Assembly (NCBI GenBank): GCA_030950365.1
Contig: JAUZRQ010000005.1
Coordinates: 22,472 to 86,471 of the forward strand
DNA: 64,000 bases
DNA from: Candidatus Zhuqueibacterota bacterium
GTDB taxonomy: Bacteria > Zhuqueibacterota > Zhuqueibacteria > Zhuqueibacterales > Geothermadaptataceae
Direction of reading: 5' to 3'
Numbering within the stretch: the first letter of the stretch is position 1; the number at the start of each line of letters is the position of its first letter. The notes under the pieces are model-generated. The model ran no database searches, was not told the origin of the DNA, and worked only from the letters and a program-made list of their open reading frames with translations. Position numbers and translations under genes: made by a program. Of the stretch, positions 1-9,275 are shown one piece after another.

Positions 1-1493
1 CCGAACCGGCGCACCAGTTCCATTCGGCGCAGGTAAAAGCCCACCACCGTGTAGTAATCGCCGTACAGCGATTTGGATAGATAATCCTCGCCATCGGCCT
101 CGGAATACAGCGACAAAATCTCAGCCAGCGGGTCCTCTTTTTCGGCCGCTGCTTTCCAGTCGCCGGTGAGGAGCTGCTGCAATTCTTGCGGTGTGTAGTA
201 GATGCGCCAGCGGTTACTGTACAGCGCCGCCGGGAACTGCACACTGTAGGAAAACCGCTTTGCCTTCACCGGCAGGCTCTTTTTCTGATCCGTATCCGGC
301 AGCTTCTGCAGGAGTTGCGTCAGCGGCTTGCGGATAAACGCCGGAATTTTCTCGAATTTGCTGGCCATGCGATCGGCAAGGTACACCGGATGCCCGCCGA
401 ACAGCTCATCGCCGCCGTCGCCGGTGAGCACGTAATCCACCACGCCGGAGGCCTTTTCCGCCAGCAGATAGGATGCCACCTCGATGCCGATGTCGGAAAA
501 CGGCTCCTGCGCATGCTCAACGAGTTCCACGATGCGCTCCACGTCGGCGGCTTCATATGGCACCTCGTGATGCTGGGTCTGATAGCGCTCGCTCATCAGC
601 CGGGCATAGGCCGATTCATCATAACTCTTGCCTCGGCAGCGGAACGAAAACGTGTGCAGCGGTCCCTTCACCATCGGCCGCATCAGGCCGACGACGGTGG
701 AGCTATCCATGCCGCCGCTCAGATACGCGCCGGTGCGGAAGCGATCGGCATCCAGCCGGATGCGAATGGCATCGCGGAACAGCTCCAGCAGCTCCTGCCG
801 GTAGGTGTCGATATCCTTTTCGAACTGTTCTTTGAAGGAGATGTACCAGTATGGCGTTAGCATCATGCGGTCGTTTTCGATGCGCAGCACATAGCCCGGC
901 CGCAGTTTGTAGATGTCTTTGAAAAACGTATCTAGCGCGGGGTTGTAGTTAAACAGGAAATAGCGCAATATGGCCGTGGGATTCAAATCTGCCTGAATGC
1001 GCGGATGATGCGCCAGTTGGTTTAGATTCGAGCTGAAATACAGCATGGACTCTTTGCGGTAATAGTAAAGTGATTCCACGCCGAGGTGATCGCGGGCGAT
1101 CCAGAAGCGGTTCTGCCCCGGGTCGTGAATGGCGAGTACAAAATTGCCGTTGGCGCGCAGGAATAGATCGGTGCCCCACTTCACATAGCCGGTGACCAGA
1201 ATATCTCCGGCTGCGGCAGCGGATTTACCATTGGTTTCGAGGCCGAGCGCTTCGGAAAGCTCGTGGTAGTTGAAAATATTGCCGTACAGCGCCACGGTAA
1301 TGTTGCGGTCGCGGTCGGTGTGGAGCAGGTGTCCGGCATCATGGCTGGCGGCACCGGACAAGGTCAGGGCCAGAAAGGCCTGTTGATCAAGGAAATGGGG
1401 GGGCGCATCCTGCGGTTCGAGGCCCCAGTCCTGCCATGCGATTCCGTTCTCCTGATACTGCCCCGTTGCCTTGCCAAAGCTGCCAAAAATCAT
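1..1493 (-). CDS. Asparagine synthetase-like protein lacking the N-terminal Cys (partial)
   Basis: This AsnB-family protein runs off the left edge, and about 497 residues are visible. The N-terminal half has the class II glutamine amidotransferase fold signature (YGNIFNY near residue 70, RDHLGVESLYYY near 134). The second half has the ATP-pyrophosphatase loop SGGMDSS (about 259-265) and a downstream GDGGDELFGG motif. The protein starts MIFGSFG instead of MCGI, so the Cys2 nucleophile needed to hydrolyse glutamine is absent. It may therefore use free ammonia or another amine, or make an amide or lactam by a different route. An alternative ATG seven bases upstream is in another frame. It is the last visible gene of the polysaccharide cluster, separated from the deacetylase gene by a 353-base gap holding a repeat. 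Role inferred: amidation of a sugar acid or a tailoring step. Confidence 0.88.
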   Translation of the reverse strand, partial: MIFGSFGKATGQYQENGIAWQDWGLEPQDAPPHFLDQQAFLALTLSGAASHDAGHLLHTDRDRNITVALYGNIFNYHELSEALGLETNGKSAAAAGDILVTGYVKWGTDLFLRANGNFVLAIHDPGQNRFWIARDHLGVESLYYYRKESMLYFSSNLNQLAHHPRIQADLNPTAILRYFLFNYNPALDTFFKDIYKLRPGYVLRIENDRMMLTPYWYISFKEQFEKDIDTYRQELLELFRDAIRIRLDADRFRTGAYLSGGMDSSTVVGLMRPMVKGPLHTFSFRCRGKSYDESAYARLMSERYQTQHHEVPYEAADVERIVELVEHAQEPFSDIGIEVASYLLAEKASGVVDYVLTGDGGDELFGGHPVYLADRMASKFEKIPAFIRKPLTQLLQKLPDTDQKKSLPVKAKRFSYSVQFPAALYSNRWRIYYTPQELQQLLTGDWKAAAEKEDPLAEILSLYSEADGEDYLSKSLYGDYYTVVGFYLRRMELVRRF

Positions 1494-1846
1494 AGGTCAT
1501 CCCAATGCGTTTCGGTTCCTGAATGCTGTGGTTTTGAACGTCCCTGTCGTTCGTCGATGCTGCTTTAAGGTGAAATTCACCACAAAGGCACAAAAAATAT
1601 AGATATCCATCCGGATATACACCCGATCTAACACCGTCTCCGGTGGTGTTTTTCATAGTTATGAAAGGCGATCACCACAAAGGCACAAAGCGCACTAAGA
1701 TAAGCACATCTTAAAATTCATCAATTTTAAATCAGTGCCAATTAGTGCAATCTGTGGTTTTGTTGGCATTTCCTACTGGAATCAATCGACCTAACACCGT
1801 CTCCGACGATGTTTTGAAAAGCCCAAAAAGGCGACCACCACCCAAT
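1494..1846. other. Intergenic gap carrying dispersed repeat
   Basis: No gene is supported here. The stretch contains a dispersed repeat (see the copy at 1672-1759). A short motif TAACACCGTCTCCG occurs twice, near 1629 and 1792, each followed by a GTTTT tract and a GGCGA-CACCAC segment. This suggests a partial tandem duplication of the same element. Confidence 0.5.
1672..1759 (+). repeat. Dispersed intergenic repeat A, copy 1
   Basis: This block begins TCACCACAAAGGCACAAAG and ends GTGCAATCTGTGGTT. It aligns along its length, with small gaps and scattered substitutions, to 28975-29064. Weaker similarity continues rightwards into a CACCGT-GATGTTTT segment that is also present in the other copy. 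It lies between two genes and encodes nothing recognisable. Confidence 0.75.
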
Positions 1847-3124
1847 TCACAAACTCTGCCGCAGCCGCTGCTTGAAAAGTGGCAGGTTCTGCAGGAATTT
1901 GTCTTTCAACAAATCCGTCAGCGGTTTGCGGCCTGCGCCCGGCAACCGGTACACATACCGGTCTTCGAGGCGCACGATGCGCAGCGGATCACTGCCCGGA
2001 CGGTTGGCGCGCACATCCCGCCGCAGGCCCCAGTACAGGGCCTCGTAGCCGGCTTCCTGTGCGGCCTGCATTGCGGCGTCCGAGCCGATAAACCACGGAA
2101 AACAAAAGTGCCGCACGCGTTTGCCCGGCAGCCGCTCCTCGATGTACGCGCGGCACTGACGCAGGTCGTCCAGCATGGCCTGGTAGGCCTCCCGCTGGCT
2201 TTCGAATCGGCCATCGCCGTGCCGTTTGCGCTGGTCTCGAAAGAACTGCACCAGCTCGCGGCGCCAGTGCGGCTGCTCGAAAAAATGCATTCCGCCTGAC
2301 TCCTGTACGAACCGTACGCAGGCTTCGCGCACCGTTTCGTTGTCAAAGTACTGCGGCCGACCACTCATGCGCGGCTCGGCGCGATACACCGGCGTGCCCA
2401 GCGGCTCGTTGCGCCGGTAATTGGGCCGGCCGTTGTGGTAATACAGCGGCACGTGAATGTTCGCATAAAAATAAAAATCGTAATTCGGATGCAAAAAGTC
2501 CACGAGCTGCGGCGACACGTGAATCAAATGATGATACATCGTGTGCGCCTGAAAATCGATGACGTCGCTGTCGTGCATCTTCCGGATTTCCTGCCACGAG
2601 CACAGCGGGAAATCGCCGCGCTCGCGTTCAAGCAGGGCCTGCCGGGAAATCTGCCCGTGTTCGTACAGGCCGTAATCCGGCGCCGGCGGGGCTTCATCGG
2701 GGACACAGCCAGGAATTAAAAAACTGATCGCCCGAAAGCCGTATTTTTTCAGCAGCGGATACGCTACCGAATACAGACTCGCCGTGCCGTCATCAAACGT
2801 GAGCACCACGGCGTTGTCGGGCAGCGGTTGTTCCTTTTTCAAAACGGCCAGCAGCTCGTCCCCATTCAGGGTGACATAACCGTTGTTTTTCAAAAACGTC
2901 AGTTGCGCCTCGAAGCTCACTGGCTCGACGGAGTGAAACACGAACACCGGGATCACCCCGTCCAGACTCTTCGGGTGCTCGGCGAACACAAACGGCGGAT
3001 AATAGCGCGCCAGCAAGCCAACGACATCCGGCCAGTTTTTGCGGAAACTCCACCGCAGCTTATTGGCAATCGTGGCCCACATCATGTCGGTTGTTCCAGC
3101 TCCCGTTTCACAAAACCGCCTCAT
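1847..3124 (-). CDS. Polysaccharide deacetylase (NodB/CE4 family)
   Basis: A metal-dependent carbohydrate esterase that removes N- or O-acetyl groups from polysaccharides. The metal-binding TFDDG motif is at about residues 108-112, with a later DFQAHTMYHH segment that can supply the His ligands. At 425 residues it is longer than a bare NodB domain (about 200), with an N-terminal extension and a C-terminal FCFPWF-type segment typical of glycan-cluster deacetylases. The ATG overlaps the stop of the preceding glycosyltransferase gene by four bases (ATGA), implying translational coupling; an internal ATG at 3085 is an alternative. No clear signal peptide is seen, so it may act on cytoplasmic lipid-linked intermediates. 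Substrate unknown. Confidence 0.9.
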   Translation of the reverse strand: MRRFCETGAGTTDMMWATIANKLRWSFRKNWPDVVGLLARYYPPFVFAEHPKSLDGVIPVFVFHSVEPVSFEAQLTFLKNNGYVTLNGDELLAVLKKEQPLPDNAVVLTFDDGTASLYSVAYPLLKKYGFRAISFLIPGCVPDEAPPAPDYGLYEHGQISRQALLERERGDFPLCSWQEIRKMHDSDVIDFQAHTMYHHLIHVSPQLVDFLHPNYDFYFYANIHVPLYYHNGRPNYRRNEPLGTPVYRAEPRMSGRPQYFDNETVREACVRFVQESGGMHFFEQPHWRRELVQFFRDQRKRHGDGRFESQREAYQAMLDDLRQCRAYIEERLPGKRVRHFCFPWFIGSDAAMQAAQEAGYEALYWGLRRDVRANRPGSDPLRIVRLEDRYVYRLPGAGRKPLTDLLKDKFLQNLPLFKQRLRQSL

Positions 3125-4296
3125 GCCTCGACCGCGGCCAGCGATGCCGATTCCGAATGTCGCTGCGATCGGTGATTCTCATACAACTCGGTGTACAGCG
3201 CTTCCAGCGCGGCCACATTGGCCTCGATGCTGAACGCCGAACTGGCCTCTCGCGCCGCACGCGCCAGCCGTTCGCGCAAGTCGCCGTCGGTAAGCAGCCG
3301 TTCCATCGCCGCCGCCAGCGCACCGACATCCGCGGGCGGCACCAGCAGCGCGCTTTTATCGTGCTCCGCCAGCTCCGCCAGTCCACCGACGTTGCTGGCC
3401 ACCACGGGTTTGCCGGCGGCCATGGCCTCGGCCAGCGCCAGCCCAAAACCCTCGCGCAGGGACGGCATGGCCACGATATCCAACGCGGCCAGCGCCGGCG
3501 GCACTTCGGCCACAAAGCCGGCAAAAATCACCCGGTCGTGCACGCCGAGCCGCCGGGACAGCGTCTCGAGCTCCTTGCGCAGCGGCCCATCACCAATAAG
3601 TACGTAATAGGCCTGCGGGAATGTGGACCGCAATTGCGACGCCGCTTCGATGAAATAGCGGTTGCCCTTCTCCTCGCGCAGGCGCGTCACCGTGCCGATG
3701 ACCGTGGCATCGTCGGGCAGGTTGAGCCGCTCGCGGAAGGCCCGCACTTTTTCGGCGTCGATGTTCTGAAACGCTTTCAGCGGCACGCCGTTCCAGATCA
3801 CCCGGATTTTGTGCTCCGGCACCGATCGGCCTTTCATCAAAAATTCCTTCACCGCGCGCGAAACCGCCACCGCCACATCGGTCTTGTGGCGCAGCAGCCA
3901 GTCGATCACAAACTGGTGCGGCAGCACTTTCAGCACCGCATGCTCGTGCATGACCGACGGAATGCCCAGCCGCCGCGCGGCAATGCGTCCGAAATTGGCC
4001 GAGCTGTAGCCGTGCAGGTGCAACAGGTCGTACTGGCCCTCTCCGGCCAGTTGCTCGATGGCACGAATGTTCTTCGGCGAAAATTTGCCCTCGGTGATGT
4101 AATACACCCGGATGCCCTGTTTTTCCAGATACTCGCCAGCCGCGTCGCGCGGCCGCAAGCCGGCCACATCCACCTGAAATCGGGCCGGATCATGCTTGGG
4201 AATCCACTCGGCGAACAGGCGCGAGCAACTGCTCGGATTCACCCCGTCCATGGTGAATTTATCGATCACGTGCAATATGCGAATCGGCCGTGCCAT
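3121..4296 (-). CDS. Glycosyltransferase family 4
   Basis: A GT-B fold retaining glycosyltransferase of about 391 residues. It has the N-terminal acceptor domain (MARPIRILHVIDKF), a central donor-domain opening of the type IGTVTRLREEKG, and the GT4 C-terminal EGFGLALAEAMAAGKPVV segment that holds the E-x7-E catalytic motif. The start at 4296 is chosen because an AAAGGAG ribosome-binding site lies about ten bases upstream and the residues before it in the open frame are not conserved-looking. It sits between the acyltransferase and deacetylase genes with short spacing and should add one sugar to the repeat unit on the cytoplasmic face. Donor and linkage cannot be read from sequence. Confidence 0.92.
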   Translation of the reverse strand: MARPIRILHVIDKFTMDGVNPSSCSRLFAEWIPKHDPARFQVDVAGLRPRDAAGEYLEKQGIRVYYITEGKFSPKNIRAIEQLAGEGQYDLLHLHGYSSANFGRIAARRLGIPSVMHEHAVLKVLPHQFVIDWLLRHKTDVAVAVSRAVKEFLMKGRSVPEHKIRVIWNGVPLKAFQNIDAEKVRAFRERLNLPDDATVIGTVTRLREEKGNRYFIEAASQLRSTFPQAYYVLIGDGPLRKELETLSRRLGVHDRVIFAGFVAEVPPALAALDIVAMPSLREGFGLALAEAMAAGKPVVASNVGGLAELAEHDKSALLVPPADVGALAAAMERLLTDGDLRERLARAAREASSAFSIEANVAALEALYTELYENHRSQRHSESASLAAVEA

Positions 4297-4313
4297 CCTG
4301 CTTTTGCTCTCCT

Positions 4314-5099
4314 TTATACTTGCTGCATTTCCTGCTCGTCCTTCAGCTTGCGGCGGTCCTTCACCGGTTTGGCGGGAATGCCCACGGCAATCTGCCAGTC
4401 CGGGATATCGCTGTTCACCACGGCGCCGGCGCCGATGACGCATTCCTTGCCGACCCGCGTGCCGTCGAACACCACCACGTGCGCGCCCAACCATGCGTTA
4501 TCGCCGATTTCGATGCCGCGCGCTTCGCGCTCCTGGTACAGCATCGGGATGTCGGTGCGTGAAAAGGTGTGCGTACCGCCGACCAGATAGCAGTACGCGG
4601 CCATCAGCACGTTTTTGCCCACGCGCACGCGGTTGGCGGAAAAGATTTCGCAATTGAAGCTCAGATTGGCGTTGTCATCGAGAATGATGTCGCCGTTTTT
4701 ACAGCTCAAAATGGTGTTGCGGCCCACAAACACGCCGTTGCCGATCACCAGTCCCCGGTTGTCTTTGCCCTTGGCGTCGAGCACCACGTTGTCATCGATC
4801 ACCACGTTGTCGCCGATGAAAATCTTGTGCGGGTGCCGTAATACGACGTTGGTCCCGAACGTGACGTTGCGACCCACCCGGCCCAGTAGCTTCGGATACA
4901 GCTTGCTGCGCAGCAATAGCCCGAGCGCCCCGGGAATGGCGCTGCAGAACGTGATGATGAGTTCGTACTTGATCAGGTTCCACAGCCCCTTGCGGCCGAT
5001 GATCAGCTCCATGTATTTGGACAGCTTCGAGGTCTTCTCGCTGAACAACTCCTTCTGGATCTCGACCGTTTCCTTTTTTACGCCGTTGGTTTCCGCCAT
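4314..5099 (-). CDS. Hexapeptide-repeat acyltransferase (WbbJ/LbH family)
   Basis: A left-handed beta-helix acyltransferase of about 261 residues, probably acetylating a sugar of the polymer. Two stretches of hexapeptide repeats are visible, the first around IGDNVVIDDNVVLD-IGNGVFVGRNT and the second around IEIGDNAWLGAHVVV-IGAGAVVNSDIP, ending in the usual GIPAKPV segment. The histidine in GGTHTF is placed where the family has its catalytic base. The start at 5099 (MAETNG) follows an AGGACGCAATC ribosome-binding region; the open frame extends further upstream to 5177. It lies 17 bases upstream of the GT4 gene, within the polysaccharide operon. Confidence 0.88.
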   Translation of the reverse strand: MAETNGVKKETVEIQKELFSEKTSKLSKYMELIIGRKGLWNLIKYELIITFCSAIPGALGLLLRSKLYPKLLGRVGRNVTFGTNVVLRHPHKIFIGDNVVIDDNVVLDAKGKDNRGLVIGNGVFVGRNTILSCKNGDIILDDNANLSFNCEIFSANRVRVGKNVLMAAYCYLVGGTHTFSRTDIPMLYQEREARGIEIGDNAWLGAHVVVFDGTRVGKECVIGAGAVVNSDIPDWQIAVGIPAKPVKDRRKLKDEQEMQQV

Positions 5100-5190
5100 G
5101 ATTGCGTCCTGAAATCCGGGTTTGAAGTTTGTTTTTATCTTGATTGGCACATCCTGTTTGCTTCGCGAACCGCACACCGTGGGCGCGGGC

Positions 5191-6177
5191 TCACTGATCC
5201 AGCCAGCCCTGCTGTTTGTACCAATCCGCAGTGATTTTCAGCCCCTCATCGAGCGACACCCGCGGCTCGTAGCCGAGCAACCGTTTGGCTTTGGAAATAT
5301 CGAACGCGCGGTCTTTGATGAAGAAGTCCACGCGCCTCCGGAAGATCGGCGGTTCCAGGCCCAGCGGCTTGAAGGTCAGCTCGCAGAGCAGTCCGGCGAA
5401 CCACACCGGCCAAACCGGAATGCGCGTCTTTGGCACCGGCCGATCCAGAATGCGGGCAATTTTCTCCACCAGCTCGTTCAGGGTCGCATACTCGTTACCG
5501 CCGATGGTGAAAATCTCGCCCAGCGCTTCCTGTTTTTCACCGGCCAGCGCAATGCCGGCCACCAGGTCTTCGACATAGGTCAGGTGGTACAGCACCTTGC
5601 CGCTACCAATCATGCGGAACTTGCCGTTGTAGATGTATTTGAACAGCTTGAGAAAGCGCGTGTCGCCCGGGCCGTAAATGCCCACCGGCCGCACCACCGT
5701 GCCCGGCAGGTTTTCCTTCTTGAAAAAGTTGAGGGCCAGCAGCTCGCCCTCCATTTTCGATTCCTGATAATAATCGCCCGGATTGTACGGGTCTTCTTCT
5801 TTAGCGGGCGGATTTTTGATTTCGCCCTGTACGCCGACCGTGCTGCAGTGCACAAACCGCTTCACGCCGGCCTTTTTAGCGGCTTGTAGCAGCTTGCGCG
5901 TGCCCTCCACATTCACCGCCCAGAACATCCTTTTGGGCACGTTTTCCGCGCGGTACAGCGCGGCAATGTGAAACACCACATCCACGCCGGCCACGGCATC
6001 CTCCACCGGATCATCGGCCGCCAGATCGGCGTAAGCGTATTCCACCGGCAGGCCCTCAAGCGTGCTCAGATTCGAATTCTTGCGGACGAGAACGCGGACG
6101 TCGTATCCTTTGTTCAGCAGATGTTTGGTGAGATAACTTCCGGTAAATCCGTTCGCTCCAGTAACCAGTGCTTTCAT
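5191..6177 (-). CDS. NAD(P)-dependent epimerase/reductase (extended SDR)
   Basis: A 328-residue extended short-chain dehydrogenase. It begins with the Rossmann GANGFTGSYL motif, has HIAALYR in place of the usual AA-containing strand, and carries the catalytic Y-x3-K as YQESK near residue 145. Its overall pattern is closest to the dihydroflavonol-reductase/hopanoid-associated epimerase branch, so it could reduce or epimerise a nucleotide sugar in the cluster. It begins one base after the asnB stop codon, so the two are probably co-translated. The substrate is unknown; a role in nucleotide-sugar modification is inferred from position. Confidence 0.87.
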   Translation of the reverse strand: MKALVTGANGFTGSYLTKHLLNKGYDVRVLVRKNSNLSTLEGLPVEYAYADLAADDPVEDAVAGVDVVFHIAALYRAENVPKRMFWAVNVEGTRKLLQAAKKAGVKRFVHCSTVGVQGEIKNPPAKEEDPYNPGDYYQESKMEGELLALNFFKKENLPGTVVRPVGIYGPGDTRFLKLFKYIYNGKFRMIGSGKVLYHLTYVEDLVAGIALAGEKQEALGEIFTIGGNEYATLNELVEKIARILDRPVPKTRIPVWPVWFAGLLCELTFKPLGLEPPIFRRRVDFFIKDRAFDISKAKRLLGYEPRVSLDEGLKITADWYKQQGWLDQ

Positions 6178-6178
6178 C

Positions 6179-8068
6179 CTAATGCCTGTCGAGATAGATG
6201 CTTTTCCAGATGTGAAACACCATCAGCGCCCAGAGGCGATGACTGTGATTCTCCCTGTTGGCCAGATGTTCGTCGATCAGCCGCTGCACGTACGGCGGAT
6301 TGAACAGCCGGTCGCGCTTGATCGTATCCGGGCTGAGCACATCCAGCATCAGCGGTTTCAGTTCCTTTTTGATCCAGTTCTTGATCGGGATGCTGAAGCC
6401 TTCCTTGCCGCGATGGATGATTTCCGGCGGCAGAAGCTCTTTCAGCGCTTCTTTCAAAAGGATTTTGGTACGGTTTTTATTGAGCTTGTATTCGCCTGGC
6501 ACGCGCGCTGAAAACTCCACCACGCGGTGATCCAGAAACGGCACACGCGCCTCCAGCGAAACGGCCATGCTCATGCGATCCACTTTGACCAGAATATCAT
6601 CCACCAGATAGGTTTTGATGTCCACGTACAGTTGCCGGTTCAGCGGATCGCGCGTGGTGGCCTTGCGGAAATACTGGCGCATGAAATCATACGCCGTGCG
6701 GCCGTTGCGGGCCCTCACCACGTCTTCGCTGTAAAATTTGGCTTTTTCTTCCTCGGCGAGGAAGGTCATCCAGCGCGTGTGTTCGAGGTCCTCCGGCAGG
6801 TGGCTGCCCTCGACGAACCGCTTGACCCGGTTGATGAGCCCCTTCTTCTTTTCAGTGGGCGGCAGCCAGGCGGCAATGGGGGCGACCATCTTCTCGCGCA
6901 CCACCTCCGGCACCATCCGGCGGTAGGCGCGGTCGGTCCAGTCGGCAATATACGTATCGTAGCCGCCGAACAGCTCGTCGCCGCCGTCGCCGGAGAGCAC
7001 AACCTTCACGTGCTCGCGCGCCATTTTCGACACCAGATATGTGGGGAAAATCGAAAAATCGCCGAACGGCTCGTCCAGCATGTACACCAGCTTTTCCGTC
7101 CATTCCAGCGCATTCGGCTGGATGATCAGTTCGTGGTGCTCGGTATTGAAATGTTTGGCAATAGTGCGCGCGTAATCGAGCTCGTTGTACGTCTGATTCT
7201 CGAAGCCGATGGAAAACGTTTTGACTGGCTGGTCCATCACCCGGCTCATTAGCGCGACGATGGTACTGGAATCGATGCCACCGCTCAGAAACGCGCCCAG
7301 TGGCACATCGCTGATCAGCCGCTTTTTCACCGAGTCCTGCAGAATTTCCAGCAGTTCCTGTTTGTATTCATCAAAGCTGCGGCCGTTTTCCTGGAAATGC
7401 ACGTCCCAGTACTGATGCGTTTCGATCCGGCCCTCTTTGGCCAGCAGCAAATGCCCCGGCGGCAGTTTGTGGATGTTTTTCAAAATGCTGTACGGCGCCG
7501 GGATGTATTCATAGGTCAAAAACAAATCCAGCGCTTCGAGATTCAGCTCGCGCGGCACCGTGGGCAGTTGCACAATGGATTTCAGCTCGCTGCCGAACAC
7601 CAGCCGGTGCTCGTCGAAATAGTAATACAGCGGCTTGATGCCGATGCGATCGCGGGCGAGGAACAGTTGCTTGCGGCGATCGTCCCAGATGGCGAAGGCA
7701 AACATGCCGTTAAAATGATTGGGACATTCGGCGCCCCATTCCTCATACGCATGCACAATGGTTTCGGTATCGGTTTTGGTGCGGAACCGGTGTCCTTTGG
7801 CCTCGAGCTCCTGCCGCAGCTCGGGAAAATTGTAAATCTCGCCGTTGTACACGATCCAGATGGACTTGTCCTCATTGGCGATGGGCTGGCGGCCGGTCTG
7901 GAGGTCGATGATGCTGAGGCGACGCATGCCCAGCGCCACGTTGTCGTGCACAAAATAGCCGTCTTCATCCGGGCCACGGTGCACGATCACATCGCACATG
8001 CGCCGGATGTCTGGCTCGCGGGCGAAGTCGTCCTTATCGAAGTTGATATATCCGCAAATTCCGCACAT
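6179..8068 (-). CDS. asnB: Asparagine synthetase (glutamine-hydrolysing)
   Basis: Full-length AsnB of 629 residues. It has the Cys2 glutaminase nucleophile (MCGICGY), the glutamine-binding RRLSIIDL and YNGEIYN motifs (about 49-80), and the ATP-pyrophosphatase loop SGGIDSS at about 262-268, followed by GDGGDELFGGYD. It therefore looks able to hydrolyse glutamine and transfer ammonia to an adenylated acid. Its start overlaps the stop of the upstream GT4 gene by one base (TGATG). In polysaccharide clusters, AsnB homologues such as WbpS of Pseudomonas aeruginosa O6 amidate uronic acids, so amidation of a sugar acid is as likely as free asparagine synthesis. Confidence 0.94.
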   Translation of the reverse strand: MCGICGYINFDKDDFAREPDIRRMCDVIVHRGPDEDGYFVHDNVALGMRRLSIIDLQTGRQPIANEDKSIWIVYNGEIYNFPELRQELEAKGHRFRTKTDTETIVHAYEEWGAECPNHFNGMFAFAIWDDRRKQLFLARDRIGIKPLYYYFDEHRLVFGSELKSIVQLPTVPRELNLEALDLFLTYEYIPAPYSILKNIHKLPPGHLLLAKEGRIETHQYWDVHFQENGRSFDEYKQELLEILQDSVKKRLISDVPLGAFLSGGIDSSTIVALMSRVMDQPVKTFSIGFENQTYNELDYARTIAKHFNTEHHELIIQPNALEWTEKLVYMLDEPFGDFSIFPTYLVSKMAREHVKVVLSGDGGDELFGGYDTYIADWTDRAYRRMVPEVVREKMVAPIAAWLPPTEKKKGLINRVKRFVEGSHLPEDLEHTRWMTFLAEEEKAKFYSEDVVRARNGRTAYDFMRQYFRKATTRDPLNRQLYVDIKTYLVDDILVKVDRMSMAVSLEARVPFLDHRVVEFSARVPGEYKLNKNRTKILLKEALKELLPPEIIHRGKEGFSIPIKNWIKKELKPLMLDVLSPDTIKRDRLFNPPYVQRLIDEHLANRENHSHRLWALMVFHIWKSIYLDRH

Positions 8069-9261
8069 CAGTTCGGTCTCGATTTGGATTTGAGCAACGA
8101 TTCCAGATATTCGTACACCTCGCGCGTCTTCTGCAAATAGGCCTCGTAGCTGTACTCCCTTTCCGCCAGCTCACGCGCCTTTTGCGACAGCCGCTGCGCA
8201 AAGGACGGGTCTTGCAGCACTCTCAAAATGCCGGCCGCGAAATCCTGCGGCTTCAGGTCGGTCAGCACCGCCACGTCGGGGTTCAGCACCTGCGTGTGCG
8301 TAATGTGCCGCGTCGCGACGATGGGCACGCCGGACCGCAAATAGGCGTAAATCTTGAGCGGCGTGTTGGTGCCTTCCACTCGCGGCGAAACCAGAATGTT
8401 CGCCTTTTGCAAATACACCGGAATTTCTTCCGGCGGACGCTGGCCGGCGAAAATGAAATACGGCTCGAGATTCAGCGCCTTCACTTTCTGGCGGTAGGTT
8501 TCCACCTGCTCCGGCTTGCCACCCACGATAAGGAACCGCACATCCTGCTGCTGTTGCACCACGTCTTTTGCGGCCTCGATCAGCAAATCCAGGCCCTGAT
8601 ACGGCTCGAACGTGCCGGTGTACAGGATCACGGTTTCGCCGTTGAGGTTGATTTGGCGAAAAATCTCGGGATCGGCCTTTTGCTCACCGAACACCAGGCT
8701 GTTGTCCGCCACGTTTTCGATGAGCTTATTGAATTTGCCCGGATATTTGTCGTTGACGTATTTCCACAGCTCCGGGCAAATGGTGATCACCGCCTGCGCC
8801 GACTCGATGGTCTTGCGTTCCAGGGTTTCGAACAGATTCACCAGCAATTTGTTGCTGGAGTATTTGAAATTATGCAACTGCTGCGGCAGGCTGCTGTGCA
8901 TGTCGTACAGATGAAGTAGGCCGAACCGCTTCGCCAGCCGGATGCCCATGAAGCCGGCTTCCTCATGCGTATGCAGCAAATCGTAGCGGTTGGCCTTGAG
9001 CATGGCCACCGCCTTGCGGTACAGCAACACATCCAGCATCAGCTTGGTTTTCGATGGCCCGATGGCAATGTTGTTTACACCTGGCAGGTTCGCTGAGCGA
9101 AAAATCCGTACGCCATCGATTTCCACATTCTGACCGATCGGATACGTCAACAAATCGATCGGATACCCTAATTGGGACAGTGCCTTCAGCCGGTGCAACA
9201 CGCTGAAAGGCGTTCCCCGGGGCTGAAAAAACGGCTGCGGTGCAATCATCAGGGTTTTCAT
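8068..9261 (-). CDS. Glycosyltransferase family 4
   Basis: A GT-B retaining glycosyltransferase of about 397 residues. The N-terminus (MKTLMIAPQPFFQPRGTPF) is typical of the GT4 subset that keeps a PRGTP loop. A donor-domain LYTGTFEPYQGLDLLIEAA segment follows, then SPRVEGTNTPLKIYAYLRSG, which replaces the commoner E-x7-E region (PLKI-Y variant). The start at 9261 is preceded by GAGGAAG; in-frame ATGs also lie upstream. Its stop overlaps the asnB start. It should transfer a sugar to the lipid-linked repeat unit at the inner membrane; donor unknown. Confidence 0.92.
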   Translation of the reverse strand: MKTLMIAPQPFFQPRGTPFSVLHRLKALSQLGYPIDLLTYPIGQNVEIDGVRIFRSANLPGVNNIAIGPSKTKLMLDVLLYRKAVAMLKANRYDLLHTHEEAGFMGIRLAKRFGLLHLYDMHSSLPQQLHNFKYSSNKLLVNLFETLERKTIESAQAVITICPELWKYVNDKYPGKFNKLIENVADNSLVFGEQKADPEIFRQINLNGETVILYTGTFEPYQGLDLLIEAAKDVVQQQQDVRFLIVGGKPEQVETYRQKVKALNLEPYFIFAGQRPPEEIPVYLQKANILVSPRVEGTNTPLKIYAYLRSGVPIVATRHITHTQVLNPDVAVLTDLKPQDFAAGILRVLQDPSFAQRLSQKARELAEREYSYEAYLQKTREVYEYLESLLKSKSRPN

Positions 9262-9275
9262 GGTCGCGGTCTTCC

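Noticed and set aside
186..860. Open frame of 224 codons on the plus strand at the left edge
   Set aside because: It is the antisense shadow of the AsnB-like gene, which has clear motifs on the minus strand.
3091..4590. Plus-strand open frame of 499 codons
   Set aside because: It lies opposite the GT4 and acyltransferase genes. Its composition (Arg/His/Gln-rich) is typical of shadow translation in GC-rich DNA.
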